NCBI GenBank assembly: GCA_014904845.1
Contig: MU119211.1
Location: 168,156-232,155, forward strand
Direction: 5' to 3'
Source of the DNA: Acephala macrosclerotiorum
Taxonomy: Eukaryota > Ascomycota > Leotiomycetes > Helotiales > Mollisiaceae
Length of the DNA: 64,000 bases
Position 1 is the first letter of the stretch. Each line of letters starts with the position of its first letter. Position numbers and translations under genes: made by a program. Shown here piece after piece: positions 1 to 11,180 of this stretch. The notes below the pieces were generated by a model that saw only the letters and a list, made by a program, of their open reading frames with translations, searched no databases and was not told where the DNA came from.

Positions 1-1174
1 TCAATGATCCCGGAAGACGCTGTGTTATGGAATACCTCGAGACCAATACCAACGAGTCCCGCAGACCTGAATCTGGGCCAAGGAAACACTGTAGTTTTCG
101 CCTTTGCCGAAATAAGTTCAACGCGTCATCCTAAAATCGGAGAGTTTGGAAGCTTCGATTTTGGGATGGTTTCTCCTTCCGAATGATCGTCCTCTTGAGA
201 TCCAGACCTCTGGTTGACACATCCCACAATGACTTTGGTAAGAAACACCCCGGGAGATTAACTCGAATTAGCTACAATTAGCTCCTATTGGCTCATCTCC
301 ACTTCCCGGGATCTTCGCTCTCCGTCTTTCTCCAGACTCCATATTCGCCATTTTCCCCGCACCCCAGTCTGCACCAGGACCGCCAGCCGAGGTGTTTTCA
401 ACACCAAAAGAAATCGGTTCAAAACCAAGCCAGGCCAACCTTTGCTGATGCGTCTTCGACGATTCTAGCAGCTCAGCGATCGACACATGTAGAGATCCTT
501 CAAATTTGAAGGTTCACCGTTTTCGATGCATTGCATCGTCGCATTCAGACCGCTTTTCGTCTGAACTTTACTACAGGTATATCGAACAAAGTTTGGCTCA
601 CTGCAGTAACATGTGGTTCTGCGCGACCTCATGAGGAGCCTGCGCGGTCAATTGCCATGCAGCCGTGGACTTTCTCATTCGGAGGCTATTGGAGGCTCGT
701 AGATTGTGGCATTTTGGCAAGGGCAGTACCCATGCACACCCCCACGAAGCTTCACAAGCTTATCTAGTGGTACTCCTTACGCCAAGGAGTAGATGGGAAC
801 GCCACCACGCTTCAAGTTTGTGAAAAGTACCTCGGAGCCCTCTTATCGAGACTTAATCCGGACAAGTTTGCATTCGAGAACGCTCGCTGCATGGCGAGCG
901 GGTGCAAGTGACTTAAAATGAGATACTCCATTCTACCTTTTCACCCCAGTCTCCGCTAGGCTCCGGGGTAGGCCTGTCCACCTGTGCCCGTGACTGGGGT
1001 AAGGACGAAAGTGGGTTGGCTACCAATGACGAGGAATCCTCCAGACATCTGTGTTATATTAGACTGTCGCCTGTTTGATACCTCATTTTCGTTTCTGCAT
1101 CCCAAAGTTTCGCTCTTTCTTTCCAACTTCTTTCCACCCAAACAAGACTCAGTGAATCAGAAATAGGAGACAAG
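1..1174. other. No supported gene upstream of the MFS transporter
   Basis: Only short overlapping open frames of up to about 80 codons lie here on both strands, none with a recognisable motif, good splice structure or family resemblance. The last few hundred bases are pyrimidine-rich and probably hold the promoter and leader of the transporter that starts at 1175. Confidence 0.5.
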
Positions 1175-3217
1175 ATGGAGCTCCACAATGCCGCAGCGGC
1201 GTCCGACAACTCGATGGCCAACTCTTTGGAGAAAGGGACGAACGCTGGCAATTCTCGGGTTGACCACCTAGAGGCCATTAGGACAGTTTCCAGAGTCCCG
1301 GGAAACAGTCATTACTATGAGAAAAATGGGTTGCGCACGTATGGTGACGATGAGGACCACGACCATGAGCCTCCTGTATATACTTCGTCACTCTGGATGA
1401 GATTGGTTGTTAACATCCTTCCTAGATGACCATACACCGCCTCATGTCTTTGATTGCGATGGCTTTCCTATGGACCGGCTCACAAATACCCGTGTATCTC
1501 TTTGGTAATCTTATATCACCTTCGACATTTCGATGCTGTGTTTGCTAACCCATTCAATAGGAGGTATCCCGCCTTACATTTACCGAGACATCGGTGGAAC
1601 CGATCGATGGGTCTGGTTTGTGCTTGCAAATCTGCTTGCTCTGGCCGCAGTATGCCCATTTGTTGGTGCTTTGTCTGACCTGATGGGCCGACGATATGTT
1701 GCTCTCACTGGAGCTGGTCTCATTGTTATCGGAATGATTGTTTGCTCCACGGCTCACAACATGAATATATTCATCGGTAAGTTTTGGCCTTCATTTAGCT
1801 CATATCAGTCAGCTAACTATGCCAGCTGGAATGGCGATCGCAGGTGCAGGAGCCGGAATAAACGAATTGACCGCCCTAGCTGCGACTTCTGAATTGGCAC
1901 CCACTGCCAAACGAGGAAAATACGTCGCGGTCCTCATCTTCACGATCATTCCCTTCTGCCCATCCGTGCTCTGGGGTCAACTGATCGCCTACCACTCCAC
2001 CTGGCGATATGTCGGACTTTTCTGTGCTGTGTGGGCCTTCGTCGGTCTTGTCATGACTGCCATCTTCTACTTCCCACCACCACGAGTCAACTCTACCGGC
2101 CTAACGCGAAAGGAGATTATCAGTCAAATCGATTTCGTAGGCGGCTTCCTGTCCATTGTTGGCATCATCCTCTTCATTGCTGGTTTGCTTTGGGGAGGTT
2201 ATCAGTATAAGTGGACTTCGGCCCATGTTCTGGTTCCTTTGCTCCTCGGAGCCGTCTTCCTTATATCTTTCGGATTCGTAAGGAACTTCTTCACTTATTT
2301 CTTTTCTTGAAAATATTGTTGCACAAGCTCTTTCGGACCCTTCCCTGGGTAAATTTCATGCTAACTTCTCACAGTGGGAGATCTATGGCGCTAAATACCC
2401 AATGTTCCCTTCTCGCCTGAAGCAGAACCCTCGAATTCTCGCCCTCACCCTAGTCATCACCTTCATCTCTGGTGCAAACTTCTTCTCGGTCCTCCTCTTC
2501 TGGCCTACTCAAGCTTTCAACGTCTACGGCCATGATCCCGTCGGCGTCGGAATCCGCGGTCTCCCAATCGGCTTCTCAATCCTCGCCGGAGCCTGCATCG
2601 TCCTCTGGCTCCTCTCCGTCTTCCGCGGCGGAAACAGACTCCTCCTATTCGTTTCATCCTGCATGATGACCGCCGGTTGCGGTGCCCTCGCTGCCGCTCG
2701 TCTCGACAACATCAATGCTGTCTATGGCATTTTAGTTGTTGCCGGTCTTGGAATTGGCGGTATCGTCGTCCCAGCCTCCATCATCACCACTATCATCTGC
2801 CCCGACGATCTGATCGCGACCATTGCCGCTTTGACTCTCGCTATCCGCGTCGTTGGCGGTGCGATTGGGTATACAACTTACTACAACGTCTTTTTGAACA
2901 AATTCGTCCCAAAACTGTCAATTAATATCTATCTCGCATGTATCAAGAACAATATCTTTGATATCGCAGTCGTGACGGAAGCGGCTGAATTGACGGGAGC
3001 GAGTTTGTTGGATGAGATTAAGATGTTGCCTGGAGTGGATGGGAACTTGACGATTTGGAAGGATATTGTGCTTGCGGGTCAAGAGAGCTATGCGTATGCT
3101 TATCCGTATGTGTATTATGCGTCAATTGCGTTTGGGATCGTGGCTATTTTTGCAAGTGCGTTTTTGGGAGATATTTCACAGTATATGGATGATCATGTTG
3201 CTGTGGTATATCATTAG
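1175..3217 (+). CDS. MFS transporter, TRI12/siderophore-type (DHA14-like)
   Basis: A polytopic plasma-membrane exporter or siderophore carrier of the fungal TRI12 family. Five exons fit in frame: 1175-1375, 1426-1504, 1561-1776, 1826-2277 and 2375-3217, giving 596 residues, the usual length for the family. The start is the first ATG after a pyrimidine-rich leader. Residues 1-67 are a polar cytosolic tail. Membrane segments follow, including the family-typical stretch IPPYIYRDIGGTDRWVWF and the MFS A-motif GALSDLMGRRYV after the second helix. A glycine-rich segment (AIAGAGAGINELTALA) is also typical. The C-terminal half keeps SGANFFSVLLFWPTQAFNVY. All introns are 48-97 nt. The substrate (drug, secondary metabolite or ferric siderophore) cannot be told from sequence. 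It lies 22 kb from the PKS cluster, so I do not assign it to the cluster. The family call is firm, the substrate open. Confidence 0.9.
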
Positions 3218-5175
3218 GTGGTCGGCAAGGCGCCATCTAGAGATAGATCTTGGGATGGGCTATGGGACAGTATGGGGTCTGGATTTGGGGCGTCTCATGG
3301 ATGGCTGGGGCTACCGCGCAGGACTCCTAATTCGATGTTCCTGCCAGGATTGGATATCGAGGCACATTAGGGCACTTGAGGGAAAGTGCAAGGAATATAT
3401 GAGATGAATATACGAAGCAATGAAAAAGAGTCACATCACAGATCTGTCTATTCCCTTACAGTATCTTTGCTCAAATCCATCTCATAACTCCATCTTCAAA
3501 CCGCCCGCTTCCTTACATCACTGAGAAATTTTCGCGCCCGACCTCGGTGTCACGTCACTGTACCAACCCTTGGAGGTACAACCCCACCCTGGACTTTGGA
3601 CCTCGGGAGCTAGTCCTGCACATCATCCTTGCCTCTCGTCCAAGAGACTATGCCCAGGATTTTCTCAAGTCTCATTAAGTCTCCTTCATCCCCACATTGT
3701 CCTTCAAAGCGTGGGGCTTCTTCTAATCTTCAATTTGCTTCATTCCCTCAAACAAAGTGACTTTATGCTTCGAGAGGTGGTTATTCTTTATCCTCACAGC
3801 CACAATCTAAGCTCTTTCTTTCCCCACTTCGCACGAAAGACCTCCGACGAACGGCATTCCGCCTGGAGGTCGCCTAATTCAGTGCTCTTTGTTGAAGGCT
3901 TCGATCGTGTTGCGGACCTATGGAAATATTAGCTTGAGCAAAATCATGTGAGGGTCTTTGATGTCCCAGCCCTGCAGGGACTTTGACGAGGCCGGATGAG
4001 TGAAGAAAACACTTATACCATGAAACTCCCCCCCCCAATGGACTCTGGGAAAAGACGCAAGTTCTTCATCTTCCCACCATCATTGATATCCTTCAACACA
4101 AACAGATACCTTGTCCCTTAGTTCTGAAACTTAATTCCCCAATTTTCTTACCATTCAACCTATCTTTGGTGGATGCAAATTCATCCTACATATGTGGAAA
4201 TGAAACCATAGCTTTCACCGTCACCCAACGATTGGGCTCCAAATTCGCATGCGAGCATCCAAATTTCGAAGCCCACGTATATCAAGAAGCAGTGTTAGAC
4301 TCAGTGTGCCAACGCATAATCGGTCTCGCGCCTTCCTTTCCCGTGGTAAAGAAATAAGGTTATATTTCTCCATAAGGCCACAGAAACCCCATATGCATAG
4401 CTGAACGTAAGATCTTCCTCGCGAATTTGCGGAAGGTGATAGAATAAATAGGTTGATCTGCTTTCGAGGGACGAGGTAAGAAGTTTATATCCACACCTTG
4501 AGGAGGCAGGAGATGGTAGAAAATCGGGTTCTTGGCGCGAACTTCTTTCAGTGGCATTTTCCGAATCTCCATAAGAACTCCGAAGAGGGGATTCGGTCCG
4601 GAGTGAGCTATACTCTTCTTAGATCTTATTACTGTACTCGAGGTTTTTCATCTGACGCTCTGCGGACTGTATGTTTCCTTCTGTTGGAGGTGCTTTTGGT
4701 CGCATATATGCGAGAGGTCGACTCCTTCTAGCCTTTTATCTTTCATCTGCTTGAACGCCATTTCGGCTCGCAGCAATTCAAGCAGGAATCCGACCATGCT
4801 AGTTCATAGGGTGGAGAGGCAACCTGAAAATGCTCGAACGGCATAGAGGTTGATTAATTTATGGCGTCTGATTCTTCTGTCAGCATATACACATATGTCT
4901 TCCTCTGGATTTCAAGGATGAGGGGGCGCGATCAACAGTTTCTATTTCGCAGCCTTGGTAGCAACATCCTCCAGGGACTCGATCGAGCTTTTGAACTGGC
5001 GAGCTCGTGGGAGTCGGCCCGTCTTCAGCATATGATACGCCCGAGAGATTACAACAAGCGAGTTGTTATTAAGAACTCGATGGAGCATGTCATATAATGT
5101 CGAAGTCGATATAGTATTCTCTAACAGTGGTGGCACAGGATGCTCGTTCCCCATTGCGACTGCAAATGGGGGTAG
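3218..5175. other. Intergenic, nothing supported
   Basis: Several open frames of 60-120 codons occur on both strands (the longest at 3570-3932), but they overlap one another, show no domain and carry no matching splice signals. A run of nine C lies near 4030. I see no RNA gene or repeat that I can defend. Confidence 0.4.
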
Positions 5176-5700
5176 CTACCGCTGGACAGCATTCCTAGGA
5201 CTCTTCCGCTCTCTTGTTCGCTTGGGTGAGGAATTGCTCCCTGGGTAGACTGCGGCTGAAAAGTCATCGAACATTCTCAAGAGTTTGTCGCCGGTAGAGG
5301 GGTAATTTTTCGCTAAGTTTGCGGTCAACTTTTCACAAGAAGTGTAATTCATCGTTGGACGCTTCTCTTCAGGTAGGCCTGAAGCGGAGGCTGCGTGGAT
5401 GAAGTCGGGGTCGGTCTCGCCCTCAGGCCTGGTATTTGCGTGGAATATCGGACCACCCTTATATCTAGCAGTAGCTATCTGCATAACTTCCACAAGCGGC
5501 TCAAGGGCTCTCGGAGAGTCCATCTCAAGTTCCGCAAGGATGTGGGACTTTCCACATGTCGGGCTGTGACTTGATGGGCAGAAGGTACTTGAATGTGATG
5601 TGATGGTACCACCGATACCGAAATCAATGAATTCCCAACGGCCGTTGGCAATGTTTTGGGGATTGAAAATATTGCTCAAACAGTTCGTGAGTATTTGCAT
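5176..5700 (-). CDS. Hypothetical protein, doubtful
   Basis: I do not recognise this product. An ATG at 5700 opens 174 codons ending at 5176. The translation is not low-complexity and carries an acidic middle with several Cys residues (CPSSHSPTC near residue 42) and a basic tail. An open frame upstream (5624-5887) overlaps it in another frame, so an additional 5' exon is possible. No signal peptide or membrane segment is visible. It may be a real small gene, the last exon of a larger gene, or a chance frame. Its only support is its length in a region that is otherwise broken up by stops. Confidence 0.25.
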   Translation of the reverse strand: MQILTNCLSNIFNPQNIANGRWEFIDFGIGGTITSHSSTFCPSSHSPTCGKSHILAELEMDSPRALEPLVEVMQIATARYKGGPIFHANTRPEGETDPDFIHAASASGLPEEKRPTMNYTSCEKLTANLAKNYPSTGDKLLRMFDDFSAAVYPGSNSSPKRTRERKSPRNAVQR

Positions 5701-6492
5701 TTGTGTGTATCTTCGTGATAGGAACCTTCGTGTTGACTGACCCTAAAGTTTTAGGGTAATTGTATCTCTTTCTGTATGATAAGGAGAAAATGGGAACTGG
5801 ACCGATAATTTGAAGTTTTGTGGAAGTTGCGATACGGACTAGGTAGTGCGGGTGTGAGTTAGGAAGGCAGGCTTTCAAACATCTCAATGTTCTCGGTCAG
5901 CTCGCTGGCACCTTCGAACTGAAGCAAGACAAATAAGGCGACTTAACAATCAGGATACGGGTACGAGGAGGAAATGAGATATCTGTAGGACAACGGAACT
6001 TCAAAAATCAGAACGCAATCAAACTTATGGAGTCACGTGCTCCTTATGATTTTCTGCCCTTCCATCTATCTCATCGCTATGCTCAGAAGAAAAACTCCGA
6101 ACACCAAAAGAAATGAATTTTCAAATCTCGCACTGAAGCCCACTAGTTCTCAATCTCCAACTGAGTCCTGCAAGGATCAAGAAAAGGGCTCTTCAATCCC
6201 TTGAATGCTTTGCATTCGCTTTTGTGATCCTTCTCGCTCCACCCCTTCGTTTGACATTCCTACTAATTGGTCAGCTAATTCTCAAATCATTCTCATATAT
6301 CGCTCACCTTGTTGCAATACCATACCGCTCCACAACCTTTGCATCTTGACAGTTCGTCTCTACTCTTCACCTCGTCGCAGCCCTGACAAGCCACCTCCCC
6401 CTTTGCCGCCGACAACCACTCCCTGTTATGCATTCCCGCTAATTTCTCCAGGCTCGCTGGGATGACCTAGTGTACTAATCAGCATCTACTCG
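5701..6492. other. Intergenic, nothing supported
   Basis: Short frames only. 6205-6465 is an 86-codon proline-rich frame with no motif, and I treat it as a chance reading of pyrimidine-rich DNA downstream of the next gene. Confidence 0.4.
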
Positions 6493-6932
6493 TCACCTTC
6501 CCTTCAGAACCCCGTGACTGCGTACCAAGCTCTCCTCAACCTCCGACTCCACAAAACCCTGCTTTCCATCCTTGACCCCACTCCTCGCCGGACGCTTCAC
6601 AACAATTGTCCACCCCTTCTTATACGCCTTAAAATCCAGTCCTCCACCTCTCACATCCTCTTTCTGCATATGACGCGGTAACTTCAACGTCAGTGCAAAA
6701 GAGGCTCCGGAACGATCTTTACAGATGAAAGTTGGGTTTGAGCCGAGCGTCATGTTTTCTCCTATTGTTCCTAGGAGGTATTGAGTTCTGTGAACGTTAG
6801 TGAGAAAGAAGGATGGGGGAGGGAGGAGGGGAGGTACGAGGCTGTTGTGTAGCCTGGGAGGGCTTCTTTCAGGGGGCATTCGGCGAAGGTGGGGAAGAGG
6901 TCTTCGTTGCTGAAGTCGGGGAAGAGAGACAT
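6493..6932 (-). CDS. Small conserved fungal protein, two exons
   Basis: The gene reads in two exons on the minus strand, 6932-6838 and 6787-6493, giving 129 residues. The long single frame over the same DNA (starting near 7134) is wrong, because it runs through the intron in a shifted frame. The spliced product begins MSLFPDFSNEDLFPTFAEC and continues with YLLGTIGENMTLGSNPTFIC and a basic, valine-rich second half (KKGWTIVVKRP...KQGFVES). This pattern recalls the N-terminal domain that precedes MYND zinc fingers in some fungal proteins, but no MYND cysteines follow here, and I recall that resemblance only loosely. It is transcribed away from the tautomerase gene at 7572. The splice model is good; the function is unknown. 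Confidence 0.55.
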
Positions 6933-7571
6933 GGCTGCGGTGGATTATGCAATGCACGAAATTGATATGTAAGTGGAAGGGGAAAAGGTTGAGATGAACT
7001 TCCTTGTTGACTTCGATGGAAGGTGTTTCTTCAAGGTCTTGCTGTTTTGACACATTTCTGAAACGCTCGCTTGCGTGGGCCTGGACCCCTTTTTGGCAAG
7101 CGAGACCTGACCTACTCTCCCATCGTTCTTCCATCTCTTGCTCTCTTCTAGAAACAAATGAGAGTCCAGGGCTGCGAGTGCAATCATGGACTCAGTACGA
7201 ATGATGTTTCTTGAGATTATGATCTACAATGAGGTCAGCGAAGCAATGAGGGGTAAGATAGCACGTGACCTGTGCATGCTAGGAAAGGGGCATAGAGGGC
7301 TTCCAATAGGAACGAGACGACGTTGAATTTTTTAAGACCTCAGTGATCATCAATGATCCCTAATTTGCTTTCTTCCTTTGAAACGAGGGGACGGAAATAT
7401 CCGCTACTTTAGTCTCGTACCAATGACGTATCCGCTCTTAGCAAAACCTCAACAGTACCTACTTGACCAACTCTCTTGGCATCTCGACGGACAATAAAAA
7501 GATATCGACTCATCATATATCCTCATATTGAGACATGTCTATAAGTTTCATTTAACAAAAGCTAAGTCAAA
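6933..7571. promoter_or_regulatory. Divergent intergenic region of the small protein and the tautomerase
   Basis: This 640-bp gap separates two genes transcribed outward, so it should hold both promoters. I see no TATA box or repeated site strong enough to name. The palindrome CACGTG occurs once, near 7263, and is a common bHLH target. Confidence 0.35.
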
Positions 7572-8426
7572 ATGCCTTTCTACGAAATCATTCACAACAT
7601 CACACTCAGCACCGAGAAGCGTGAAGCTCTGGCGACAGGAATTACGAACCTTCACAGCAAAGCCTTCAATGCTCCCTCTCACTTCGTGGACATCAAGTTC
7701 TCTCATACTGGGACTGGGTCTATACTGTCTCAATCTTCACCTGCTGTTCCGTACGTATCCATTTGCTATCGACGAACCCCATATGCATCAGCAAGCTCTC
7801 GACTCCACCCCTCGATAGCCTATATCGATATCGCAACAACATACAGATACATCATCAACACAAGATATAGAACCAAGGAATTACAGTTCCAGCTGACACC
7901 CAGTTCCAGATCCTACTTCGTAGCTGGCAAAGCGCGCCCACACCCCAACATAATCTTCGCTCACGTGCGCGAAGGCTCCACTCGAAGCAATGAGCACTTC
8001 GCCAAACTAGCAGAGGGCATCGAATCCATCTGGTACGAAGTCCTAGGCCTCTCCTACCAACCCTCTGGCCACCCCTCTCACACCCACCCACCGCAAGCCA
8101 ACGTCGGAGAAACCGTTGCTCATTCCGGAGCTCCGAATGGCGAGAAGGCGTTCGATTGGAGTGACGAGAAGAGGTTGGAGGCTGTGTTTATTGTGCCTGG
8201 TTTGATTGCTAGGGAGAGTGGGTTGGCGGTTCCTGAGGTGAGTTCTCGAACTTTGATTGATGATTGAGGGGTGTGAGAGGTGATGACGCGTGATGGCTGA
8301 CGTGGGAGCTAGGCTGGTTGAGAGAGAGAATGGTTGCAAGCTAATTGGGAAACGTTTAAGAGGAGGGCTGATGAGGGAGACGAGGATATGAAGGCTTTGA
8401 TGCAGGAGATTGAGGGGAGGAAGTAG
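7572..8426 (+). CDS. Tautomerase-superfamily protein, cis-CaaD-like; in-frame TGA near the 3' end
   Basis: Starts MPFYEIIHNI, so Pro would be N-terminal after Met removal, as required for the catalytic proline of the cis-3-chloroacrylic acid dehalogenase/tautomerase-3 family. Conserved blocks follow: FVDIKFSH, then YFVAGKARPHPNIIFAHVREG, then LGLSYQPSG. One intron probably removes about 7751-7909 (159 nt, in frame and stop-free, so the unspliced frame stays open). A second donor is at 8238 (gtgagt) and the best acceptor is 8311-8312 (branch GCTGAC, then gctag). Reading on from that acceptor gives Ala-Gly and then TGA at 8319-8321. After the TGA the same frame continues with family-like sequence, REWLQANWETFKRRADEG, to TAG at 8426. 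A weaker acceptor at about 8325 (gagag) would bypass the stop. So the protein is either truncated at 8321, spliced differently, or read through. The native substrate is unknown. Confidence 0.7.
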
Positions 8427-8813
8427 AGTTTGGATATGAGAATGCCCAAGTAAAATGGTGGCGAGAAAGTGGGGCAAACACTAACAGGACCGAGAGGCTT
8501 TGGAATATCTAAGGCATCTTCTAGGTAGGAAATTGGTCAATTTGGTTTAGACAGCTGTGTTGAACAACTGCCTGATATAACTATGGAGCCAATCCTCAAA
8601 GCAAGAAATCAAAAACTCCGGGCGTTCAACCTCTAACTTAAAACCAGACATTAAAGAGTGGACATCGTCGAGCCAACGAAACATGAATCCCATCCTGATC
8701 AGCCTACACCCAAGCAGAAAAAAAGGCAACGATAAACCAAGCAAGTGCGTGCGAAGGAGGACGAAGAGCACCCAGCTATAGCACCAACTTCCCGAGCCAG
8801 CTGCGGACCACAA
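8427..8813. other. Convergent 3' intergenic region
   Basis: About 390 bp lie between the ends of two genes transcribed toward each other. It should contain both 3' untranslated regions. I see no further gene. Confidence 0.4.
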
Positions 8814-10061
8814 TCAGACAGTAGTGTCTCCGACAGCGGATTGCCCATGCTTCTTCTCCATATGCTTCACCATATCTCTCGCACGTTTCCAACCCTTTTC
8901 ACCGACTCGATCACATCCAGGAAACCAGCACTGATAAGGAGGTAGGTGATTCTCCTTCACATGAACTTTGAGAAGTTGGTCGTTCTCGAAGCCGTTCATG
9001 CCTACTCGGTCACAACCCATTTCCTTGCATACAAATGGCAGGCTTTGGTGTGCTGACTGGGCATGTTTGGTTAAAAGTTCTAGTGTTGCACACTTCTGCC
9101 AATGGCTAAAGCAATCCAATGGGCAGCGGAACGCTCGCTCCACGTGAATACGGTGGTAGTTGCGTATATGTTGTGTGAGATGGTCTTTACGCTTAAAGCC
9201 GTTCTTACCTCGATATCTGCGAGCAAATTTAGTCTTGAGGTTGGCCAAAAGGAGGATTGGAGACGAGAGCAAGACTCACTCTCGACAATGTGGGCACGGG
9301 TGCCGTGGAATGCTCGTTCTATGAATCAATTGGTGACGATTGAGATCCGCAAGCCTCATTGCCTCGGCACCACAGAAGTCAAACCGGCAAACATACCCTG
9401 CATGCTGGCTGGATTGGCAGTGACGATTCAATTCTTCGTGAGTCTCAAACATCTCCGAACATTTGGCGCACTGGTAACCGATATCCGGATGAGATAGCCT
9501 GAAATGCTCGAGGCTCGAGGAATAACTGTTTGCGAGAGGTATGTGGCATGTTGGAATCGCACAATGAAAGCTTTTGTGTCTAGTATCCTGTGAGTGTTCC
9601 TTGAGCGAATTCAGACCTGCGAACCGCAAGCCGCATCCTGGAACATCGCATGAGAATGGAGGATGGTTGGCAGATTCGTGTTGAGCACATCGTAACGTTG
9701 GTGCTTCGATATTCAGATCTAGTTCAGACCGATCGAGAGGTCCATCGCATGATGCACATGTCGTTCTTAGGTACACAATCTTATTTGTGAGAGTGCTTCG
9801 TAAAAATGAGCTGACGAACTGGAATGATTGGAATAGTGTATGGCCGTACAACTCTTTTAGAACCTTAGTAGGCTCCGTTTGCTCCTCAACATACTGTTCT
9901 GTATATTCTGGAGCGTTGAAGCCCGATGATGGAGTCAGGCTACCTGTAGATTCGATTGTACCGTAAGGTGCTCCAGCCGTTTGTGGCTCGAAGGCGTTGT
10001 TGAGAACGAATGGCGCAGCATTGACATTTGAGCCGTCCATTCCCTTCATTGTCTCCTCCAT
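8814..10061 (-). CDS. C2H2 zinc-finger protein
   Basis: Two exons, 10061-9280 and 9216-8814, give 394 residues. The ATG at 10059-10061 is the first of the open frame. Residues 1-70 are a polar, probably disordered head. Multiple Cys2-His2 fingers follow: CDVPGCGLRFAGLNSLKEH, CAIPTC...H, CAKCSEMFETHEELNRHC, CRFDFCG...H, then CPHC split by the intron and completed by KRKDHLTQHIRNYH. Three further fingers follow in the second exon (for example CWFPGCDRVG...MVKHMEKKH). Spacing is irregular (C-x4-C as well as C-x2-C), as in fungal proteins of the QDE-like or LYAR-like mixed finger type. It is probably nuclear and nucleic-acid-binding; targets are unknown. An AAAAGGGCG-like motif recurs upstream (see the regulatory entry). 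Confidence 0.8.
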
Positions 10062-10559
10062 TGCCCTTTTTCTGTGAGCCCCGCTTTTTTTTTAAACTCA
10101 CCAATCAAGCCCGGTCTCTTCCAAGTTCATCCAGCTATCCCAATCAACGAGATCAGGCATGGACGGAAGTCGTTCGCCCATGATGTTGTGGCTGTAGAAT
10201 GTCAGTTCTCATTCGTCCAAAATCTGGCTGCGTGCTGTACTCACCGAGAAAGGGCGTTTCTGTGCGTGATGGCGGTGTGGAAAGCGGCGCCGTTCTTTAT
10301 CGGAAGGTGTGCCGTCGCGACCTGAAGTGCGCTGGTTTTGGTGAAGGGAAGACAGTGGGCGGTGCAAGAAAGATATGCTGTGAGAGGAGGATCTTGGACA
10401 GCACTTGCCGCTTTAAGGCCTCTCCTGGAAGGGAAGGAACGGGTAACACACACCAAAAAAGGGCGCGACGCTCGACAGCCTCACTTTCCCTTCGAAAAAG
10501 GGCGCGGTGGATCATACAGCAGAAAAGGGCGAGACACGTCTGATTCTTCGCCTTTTTCT
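10059..10559. promoter_or_regulatory. Repeated AAAAGGGCG-type motif upstream of the zinc-finger gene
   Basis: A short motif with core AAAGGGCG recurs in the 500 bp upstream of the zinc-finger start: near 10247-10258, 10455-10468, 10494-10508, 10520-10532 and, on the other strand, 10547-10559. A shortened copy (AAAAAGGGC on the minus strand) abuts the start codon at 10060-10070. Such clustering in a promoter suggests binding sites for one regulator. The regulator is not identified. Confidence 0.4.
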
Positions 10560-11180
10560 AGCTTGAAAATCCTCTACCACGCGGCCACCCCTGAGCTTAA
10601 CGGGCATTGGCGGCGTGTGATGCAGGAAGCGACTTCAAAGGTAGCAGGGAAGACCTGAAGCAGAGCTGTGTGATGAAATTTGAATACAGAACGCGAGATC
10701 GAGGTACACCCTCGTGGACTCAATCCTCGAGAAGAAAACAGGACATTGAAGCTTCTCCAACCAGCCCAACTCCTAGCAATTAACTTTGCACACTCATCTC
10801 TGCCACCATCTCACCCACTTTCACTTCACTGCAAACACAAAAATTCATGTTTCGAGGCTCGCAATAACATTACGATTTTCACACAGGCGTAGCATAGCAC
10901 CCCTCCTTCAAACCAGGAGGGTGCCCTATCTCGCCCACAATCTAAGATAACGAAACGAACAAACATTGATCCCAAGCCCCATCTATAACGCGAACGCCAT
11001 TCTCTCTGAGTCAAACCCTCAGTGCTTTCTCTATATGCAAAATGCATGCCATCGGTTCCAGGAAAATTCTCTCTATCTTCTTGTATCTTTGCACATGAAT
11101 TACATTTCCTTCCTTTTGATTCCTTTACGTTTATGAACTTTTGGGGGTATGTATGGATTGATATAGCGTGGGGGAGATAT
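10560..11180. other. Intergenic region and eEF3 3' untranslated region
   Basis: An open frame continues through here from eEF3, but only because the last intron is read through; the true eEF3 stop is at 11181. The rest should be eEF3 3' untranslated sequence and distal promoter of the zinc-finger gene. Confidence 0.5.

Noticed and set aside
1175..3217. Treating the TRI12-type transporter as the exporter of the PKS cluster
   Set aside because: It is 22 kb away with housekeeping genes such as eEF3 and ATP9 in between, so linkage does not support it.
3570..3932. 120-codon plus-strand frame downstream of the transporter
   Set aside because: No motif, no supporting splice sites, unremarkable composition.
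6493..7134. A 213-codon minus-strand open frame
   Set aside because: It reads through an intron and then in the wrong frame. The two-exon 129-residue model has good splice sites and a better protein.
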